This document shows, piece by piece, positions 59,634 through 64,000 of a DNA stretch of 64,000 nucleotides. The translations under genes were made by a program, and so were the position numbers. Positions within the stretch are counted from its first letter, which is position 1, and every line of letters begins with the position of its first letter. The notes beneath the pieces are model-generated. The model made no database searches, had not been told where the DNA came from, and was given only the letters and a program-made list of their open reading frames with translations. This DNA is from DIGJ01 sp036658435 (GTDB lineage Bacteria; Bacillota; Clostridia; Lachnospirales; Lachnospiraceae), in assembly GCA_036658435.1 (NCBI GenBank), contig JAVXEO010000002.1:38267-102266 (forward strand), given 5' to 3'.

Positions 59634-60644
59634 TTAGAACTTTCCTTCTTTCGCTGCTTCCTCTACGGAAACGGCTACTGCAACGGTCATTCCAACCATA
59701 GGATTGTTCCCTGCACCGATAAGTCCCATCATTTCAACATGGGCCGGTACAGAAGAAGAACCTGCAAACTGTGCATCTGAGTGCATACGTCCCATCGTAT
59801 CGGTCATACCATAAGATGCGGGACCTGCTGCCATATTATCTGGATGAAGAGTACGTCCTGTACCACCACCGGATGCAACAGAAAAATATTTCTTTCCTTG
59901 TTCAATACATTCTTTTTTATAAGTACCTGCAACTGGATGCTGAAATCTTGTAGGATTGGTTGAGTTTCCTGTAATGGAAACATCTACTTTCTCTTTATGC
60001 ATGATTGCAACACCTTCTGTTACATCATTTGCACCATAGCAGTTTACTTTTGCACGAAGTCCTGTTGAATATGCTTTTCGGAATATTTCTTTTACTTCGC
60101 CTGTATGATAATTCATTTCCGTTTCTACATAAGTAAAACCATTGATTCTGGAAATAACTTGTGCAGCATCTTTTCCCAATCCGTTTAAGATAACACGTAA
60201 TGGATTTTTACGTACTTTATTTGCTTTTTCAGCAATACCAATAGCACCCTCTGCTGCTGCAAAAGATTCATGACCTGCTAAAAATGCAAAACAATCCGTT
60301 TCTTCTTCTAATAACATTTTTCCAAGATTGCCATGTCCTAAGCCAACTTTACGCTGATCGGCAACGGAACCCGGAATACAGAAAGACTGTAGTCCTTCTC
60401 CAATAGCTGCTGCTGCATCGGAAGCTTTTCTGCAGCCTTTTTTAATAGCAATGGCAGCGCCTACAATGTAGGCCCATTTTGCATTTTCAAAGCAGATTGG
60501 CTGAATGCTCTCTACTTGGGTATATACATCAAGACCTGCGTCTTTTGTAATTTTTTCAGCTTCTTCGATGGAAGAAATTCCATAGCTGTTTAATACTTCA
60601 TTAATTTGTTTAATTCTTCTTTCATATGATTCAAATAAAGCCAT
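59634..60644 (-). CDS. GGGtGRT protein
   Basis: 336 aa. The name-giving motif ASGGGTGRTLHPDNMAAGP is present near residue 255, preceded by NSTNPTRFQHPVAGTYKK. Other conserved stretches are AGHESFAAAEGAIGIA and LGAGNNPMVGM-type text near the end (LIGAGNNPMVGMTVAVAVSV). This family is widespread in anaerobes, always paired with the iron-sulfur scaffold-like gene that lies 18 nt upstream here, and its function is not established. The C-terminus has a Glu/Lys tail. A cytoplasmic role in metal or Fe-S handling is only inferred from the partner. Confidence 0.88.
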   Translation of the reverse strand: MALFESYERRIKQINEVLNSYGISSIEEAEKITKDAGLDVYTQVESIQPICFENAKWAYIVGAAIAIKKGCRKASDAAAAIGEGLQSFCIPGSVADQRKVGLGHGNLGKMLLEEETDCFAFLAGHESFAAAEGAIGIAEKANKVRKNPLRVILNGLGKDAAQVISRINGFTYVETEMNYHTGEVKEIFRKAYSTGLRAKVNCYGANDVTEGVAIMHKEKVDVSITGNSTNPTRFQHPVAGTYKKECIEQGKKYFSVASGGGTGRTLHPDNMAAGPASYGMTDTMGRMHSDAQFAGSSSVPAHVEMMGLIGAGNNPMVGMTVAVAVSVEEAAKEGKF

Positions 60645-60662
60645 TTTTTATTTCCTCCTTCT

Positions 60663-61355
60663 CTATTCTTGTCTTGGATCTATAATCTTAACTGCATCTT
60701 CAATACGACCATACTGTCCGCAAGCTTTTTCATAAGCTTCGTTTGGAGTATCACCCTTTTTAATAAAGTCTGTCATTTTTCCAAGACTTACAAATTTATA
60801 TCCAATAATGTTGTCTTCTTCGTCTAAAGCGATTCCGGTTACATAACCTTCTGCCATTTCCAAGTAACGAGGTCCTTTTTTGAGAGTACCATACATGGTT
60901 CCAACCTGACTTCTAAGTCCTTTTCCTAAGTCTTCAAGACCAGCTCCAATTGGAAGTCCGTCTTCTGAAAAAGCACTCTGTGTTCTTCCGTATACAATCT
61001 GTAAGAAAAGTTCTCTCATTGCTGTATTAATTGCATCACAAACTAAATCTGTGTTCAATGCTTCCAGAATGGTTCTTCCCGGTAAAATTTCAGAAGCCAT
61101 TGCTGCGGAATGTGTCATACCGGAACATCCGATCGTTTCAATCAGGGCTTCCTGAATCACTCCTTCTTTTACGTTAAGTGTTAATTTACAAGCTCCCTGT
61201 TGAGGTGCACACCAACCAATTCCGTGTGTTAAACCGGAAATATCTTTTATTTCTTTTGCCTTAACCCAGTTTGCTTCTTCTGGGATTGGCGCAGCACCAT
61301 GTTTAACGCCTTGTGCTACTGTACACATTTGTTCTACTTCATGTGAATAAATCAT
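60663..61355 (-). CDS. NifU-like iron-sulfur scaffold-type protein paired with GGGtGRT
   Basis: 230 aa from ATG 61355, with AAAGGAG 8 nt upstream; a longer frame reaches 61421 without a site. The NifU/IscU-like core contains potential ligands in GIGWCAPQQGACKL, IETIGCSGMTHSAAMASEIL and LNTDLVCDAI. The C-terminal part (GYVTGIALDEEDNIIGYKF, EKACGQYGRIEDAV) is typical of the longer form found with GGGtGRT proteins. No cysteine desulfurase is adjacent. The gene precedes GGGtGRT in a two-gene operon, and an inverted repeat in its promoter region suggests its own control. Confidence 0.85.
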   Translation of the reverse strand: MIYSHEVEQMCTVAQGVKHGAAPIPEEANWVKAKEIKDISGLTHGIGWCAPQQGACKLTLNVKEGVIQEALIETIGCSGMTHSAAMASEILPGRTILEALNTDLVCDAINTAMRELFLQIVYGRTQSAFSEDGLPIGAGLEDLGKGLRSQVGTMYGTLKKGPRYLEMAEGYVTGIALDEEDNIIGYKFVSLGKMTDFIKKGDTPNEAYEKACGQYGRIEDAVKIIDPRQE

Positions 61356-61387
61356 GTTGTAACTCCTTTCGATACACATTTGTATTA

Positions 61388-61425
61388 TTTTGTGCCTAAC
61401 TAGACGCCTATATTTTCGCACAAAA
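61388..61425. promoter_or_regulatory. Inverted repeat upstream of the NifU-like gene
   Basis: TTTTGTGC (61388-61395) and GCACAAAA (61418-61425) form a perfect 8-bp inverted repeat with 22 nt between. It lies 33-70 nt upstream of the start codon, in the position of an operator or of a leader hairpin. Confidence 0.45.
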
Positions 61426-61472
61426 TGTCGAATTAGTCCATACTTTTTTCTATCTTTTGTTTCTTTCTTGTT

Positions 61473-62141
61473 TTATTTTTTCTTAACCACTTCCCCTTGT
61501 TTCTTATAAATGCTCCCCGGCAGTATCATTCCACGAACCGAAGAAAGAGGATAAATGTTGGAGTTGGAGCCAATTATCGTACCGGGGTTTAGGATGCTTC
61601 CACATCCAACTTCCACGTTATCCCCCAGAACCGCACCCATTTTTTTCAAACCGGTTTCTACTCTTTTTGCTCCATGTTTAACATCTACAAGGGTCCTGTC
61701 AGACTTAACATTGGAAGTAATGGCACCGGCTCCCATATGCGACTTGTATCCAAGAATGGAATCTCCCACGTAATTATAATGAGGAACCTGTACTTTATTA
61801 AATAGGATAACGTTCTTAAGTTCGGTTGAGTTCCCTACTACGGCACCTTCTCCAACCAAAGCATTTCCTCGAATAAATGCACCCGGACGAACTTCTGCAT
61901 CTTTTCCTATAATCGTTGGCCCTGCAATATAGGTGTTTGGATAAATTTTGGCAGATTTGGCAATCCACACATTGTCCCCTATCTTATCATACTCTTCCGC
62001 CGGCAGTGTTTCTCCTTTTTTCATAAGAAACTCGCCAATTTTAGGTAGCGCCTCCCATGGATATTCCACTGATTCCAGCAATTCTTTCGCCATAGTCTGG
62101 TTCAAATCTTCAAATAATTTTTCAACTTTAATAAAATCCAT
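61473..62141 (-). CDS. Left-handed beta-helix (hexapeptide repeat) protein
   Basis: 222 aa. The central 120 residues show hexapeptide repeats of the LbH fold (NVWIAKSAKIYPNTYIAGPT, IIGKDAEVRPGAFIRGNALV, VEVGCGSILNPGTIIG). They resemble the acyltransferase half of GlmU-type proteins, without a nucleotidyltransferase domain. The repeat region ends in SNIYPLSSVRGMILPG. It could be an acetyltransferase or a sugar-nucleotide related enzyme; the active-site His region (DVKHGAKRVETGLKKMGAV) is similar to nucleotide-sugar related members. It lies about 38 nt after topB in the same direction. Confidence 0.82.
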   Translation of the reverse strand: MDFIKVEKLFEDLNQTMAKELLESVEYPWEALPKIGEFLMKKGETLPAEEYDKIGDNVWIAKSAKIYPNTYIAGPTIIGKDAEVRPGAFIRGNALVGEGAVVGNSTELKNVILFNKVQVPHYNYVGDSILGYKSHMGAGAITSNVKSDRTLVDVKHGAKRVETGLKKMGAVLGDNVEVGCGSILNPGTIIGSNSNIYPLSSVRGMILPGSIYKKQGEVVKKK

Positions 62142-62179
62142 ACATTTCTACCTCCTTAAGAATCCTTTTTTATATTTCT

Positions 62180-64000
62180 CTATTTATAGTATGCAGATGC
62201 TTTATCAAACCAGGCTCTTAGTGCATTTTGATAGTTTCCTGCCTTTACTGCATTGGTATTTCTTCTTACAAAACTATCCAATTTCTTCATATATTCTTCT
62301 TCGGTAATCTGTCCCTCCGCAACCTGGGTAAGACCTTTTTCCCAGCTTGCCGTCAGTTCCGGATTTAATAATGGCTTTATAGAAAATACCACTACATAAT
62401 AAACCATTTCCCCTTGCAAAGCCGGTGTTACCATTTGTGTTTTCTTATTTAGATTCAGATAGGAAATCTTAACCAGTTTATTCAATATTTCTGCTCTGGT
62501 TGCGCTGGTTCCGATTCCACTACCCTTCATCTGGGCCCGAAGCTCTTCATCTTCAATCAGCTGTCCTGCATTTTCCATTGCCAGAATCATAGAGCCGGAA
62601 TTATATCGTTTCGGCGGTGAAGTTTCTCCTTCTTTTATATCCAGTGAGGATAGCTCTATCTTTGCCCCCTTTCTTAAGGCAGAGACTGCATCAATAAGGG
62701 AACGATCTATTTTTTCTTCTTCTATCTCTTCGTTATCCTCTTCTCCCTCTTTTTCTTCTTTCTTCTTTGTAAAAGAGTATCTCATAACGGGAAGATAGCC
62801 TTCCTCAAGCATAATTCGAAAGGTAGCAAAAAAGCTTTCATTTTTTTGTTTTGCAACGATTCCTGTTTTTTGATATACGGCAGGCGGATAAAAAATACTT
62901 AAAAAACGTCTTACAATGGCCTCATATACTTTTGCCGCCGTAGGTGCCAGGCTATGTAATGCCTGCAGCCCCTGTCCCGTTGGAATGATTGCATAATGGT
63001 CTGTAATTTGTTTATCATTGACATATTTTGTTTTTGCAATATTTTTATAGCTTCCGGAAGCCAGGATCGTTTCTGCAAACTCTTTTCCATAAATATAGTT
63101 CTTTAATCCACCTATATTTTTATATATTTCTTTGCTTACTGCTGTAGACAATACCCTTGCATCGGTTCTAGGATAGGTAACCAGCTTCTTTTCATATAGT
63201 TCCTGGGTAATTTTCAGGGTTTCATCGGGACTGATTTTAAACATTCGAGAACACACATTTTGCAATTCTGCCAGATTAAATAACAAAGGAGGCTGCTTAT
63301 TTTCTTTTTTCTTTTCTACTTTTTCAACCACTGCCATCCCAGGTTCCGGCAGAGTCAAGGTATCCACTAATTTTTGAGCGGTTTCCCTCTTCTTAAATCC
63401 ATTTTCCTTATATAAAAGTGGTGATTCAAAGTAAGAAGAGCCTTCTACTGCCCTCCATTCTCCTTCAAAACTCTTCCCCTGTGTCTCAAAGTTTCCAATG
63501 ACACGAAAAAAAGGAGTTTTTACAAAGTCTCGAATTTCCTGTTCTCTGCGAACCACCATTCCAAGTACGCAGGTCATAACACGACCCACAGAAATAGAAC
63601 TCCATTTTTTATTTTTTAAATAGTTATTTACGGTCTGTCCATATTTTAATGACAATACCCTGGAAAAATTAATTCCCATAAGATAATCTTCTTTTGCCCG
63701 AAGGTAAGCCGCAGAAGACAAATTATCATATTCCGCTAATTCCTTTGCTTCTCGAATTCCCCGAAGAATCTCCTCTTCTGTTTGTGAATCAATCCATACT
63801 CTTCTCTTTTCCTTTGTAGAAGGAACTTTTGCCATTTCATCTACCAGACGGTAAATATATTCTCCTTCTCTTCCGGAGTCCGTACAGACATAAATTTTAT
63901 CCACATCTTCTCGGTTTAAAAGTCTCTTTACAATGTGAAACTGTTTACTAACGGAGGGTATTACCTCATATAGAAATTTATCCGGCACAAAAGGAAGGGT
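62180..64000 (-). CDS. topB: DNA topoisomerase III (N-terminus cut by window edge)
   Basis: 607 codons up to the window edge, in frame from base 64000, so the first 50-100 residues are missing. The Toprim domain end is visible as IYVCTDSGREGEYIYRLVDE, and the catalytic tyrosine lies in KKLVTYPRTDARVLS. Further type IA motifs are SVGRVMTCVLGMVVRRE, LQNVCSRMFKISPDETLKI, HYAIIPTGQGL and GIGTSATRAEIL. The enzyme relaxes and decatenates DNA using a transient Tyr-DNA bond. An acidic stretch (EKEGEEDNEEIEEEK) separates domains. There is no zinc-finger tail, so it is of the TopB rather than TopA type. Confidence 0.92.
   Translation of the reverse strand, partial: TLPFVPDKFLYEVIPSVSKQFHIVKRLLNREDVDKIYVCTDSGREGEYIYRLVDEMAKVPSTKEKRRVWIDSQTEEEILRGIREAKELAEYDNLSSAAYLRAKEDYLMGINFSRVLSLKYGQTVNNYLKNKKWSSISVGRVMTCVLGMVVRREQEIRDFVKTPFFRVIGNFETQGKSFEGEWRAVEGSSYFESPLLYKENGFKKRETAQKLVDTLTLPEPGMAVVEKVEKKKENKQPPLLFNLAELQNVCSRMFKISPDETLKITQELYEKKLVTYPRTDARVLSTAVSKEIYKNIGGLKNYIYGKEFAETILASGSYKNIAKTKYVNDKQITDHYAIIPTGQGLQALHSLAPTAAKVYEAIVRRFLSIFYPPAVYQKTGIVAKQKNESFFATFRIMLEEGYLPVMRYSFTKKKEEKEGEEDNEEIEEEKIDRSLIDAVSALRKGAKIELSSLDIKEGETSPPKRYNSGSMILAMENAGQLIEDEELRAQMKGSGIGTSATRAEILNKLVKISYLNLNKKTQMVTPALQGEMVYYVVVFSIKPLLNPELTASWEKGLTQVAEGQITEEEYMKKLDSFVRRNTNAVKAGNYQNALRAWFDKASAYYK

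Overview
The window is AT-rich chromosomal DNA from an anaerobic, spore-forming Gram-positive bacterium. It most resembles Lachnospiraceae (Clostridia). The case rests on Clostridia-type housekeeping genes (dapL, a short metH, superoxide reductase, mglBAC, YesMN-type two-component genes, the GGGtGRT/NifU-like pair), a pdaB-type sporulation deacetylase and sporulation-like promoters. All functions are read from the sequence; no database search was possible.

Region 1 (1-22768) is an extracellular contractile injection system (eCIS, Afp/PVC-like) that continues past the left edge. From a well-formed promoter at 19461-19489 one leftward operon encodes a 1423-aa repeat protein, a YbjN-like small protein, a MalT/SARP-type regulator, an AAA+ ATPase, an unknown basic/acidic protein, sheath, inner tube, a zinc-motif assembly protein, a 57-aa DUF6760-like protein with a non-ATG start, a second tube-like protein, a 1225-aa helical-repeat protein, a LysM baseplate protein, a gpD/gp27-like hub and the start of a VgrG/gp5-like spike. 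Divergent from it are a LytTR regulator with an NTF2-like sensor domain and, after a 10-N assembly gap, a paralogous AAA+ ATPase.

Region 2 (22769-38900) holds a superoxide reductase, a soluble hybrid kinase, tRNA-Pro, ilvN-ilvC, a cell-wall glycopolymer group (LicD, LCP and a DUF4422 glycosyltransferase), a dapL-hybrid kinase-metH operon and a PilZ protein.

Region 3 (38863-48300) is a sugar uptake and sensing block. It has mglB-mglA-mglC, then yesN-yesM and two further periplasmic-binding-type proteins that probably feed the sensor.

Region 4 (48374-52656) has the most striking feature. A pdaB-like sporulation gene is split by a 2965-bp element carrying a large serine recombinase, a 40-aa basic ORF and an MNT-HEPN toxin-antitoxin pair. 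A 12-bp core (ATGGGATGTTGA) flanks the element in the same codon phase. Joining the ends rebuilds a 260-aa deacetylase with an intact WDVDSLDWK motif, and the excised circle would carry an attP with perfect 11-bp inverted arms centred on GA. This is a skin-like, probably developmentally excised element.

Region 5 (52653-64000) contains a pyridoxal kinase, a PAS-GAF-GGDEF cyclase and trpS in one direction; a two-gene unknown operon; a DHH phosphoesterase; a divergent pair sharing a domain (a 33-cysteine protein and a 91-aa protein) with sigma-K-like promoters; an array of five small hairpins; the GGGtGRT/NifU-like pair; a left-handed beta-helix protein; and a topB fragment running off the right edge. 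Apart from the intergenic stretch inside the skin-like element (51950-52353), which holds the small ORF, no gene-free stretch exceeds about 300 bases.
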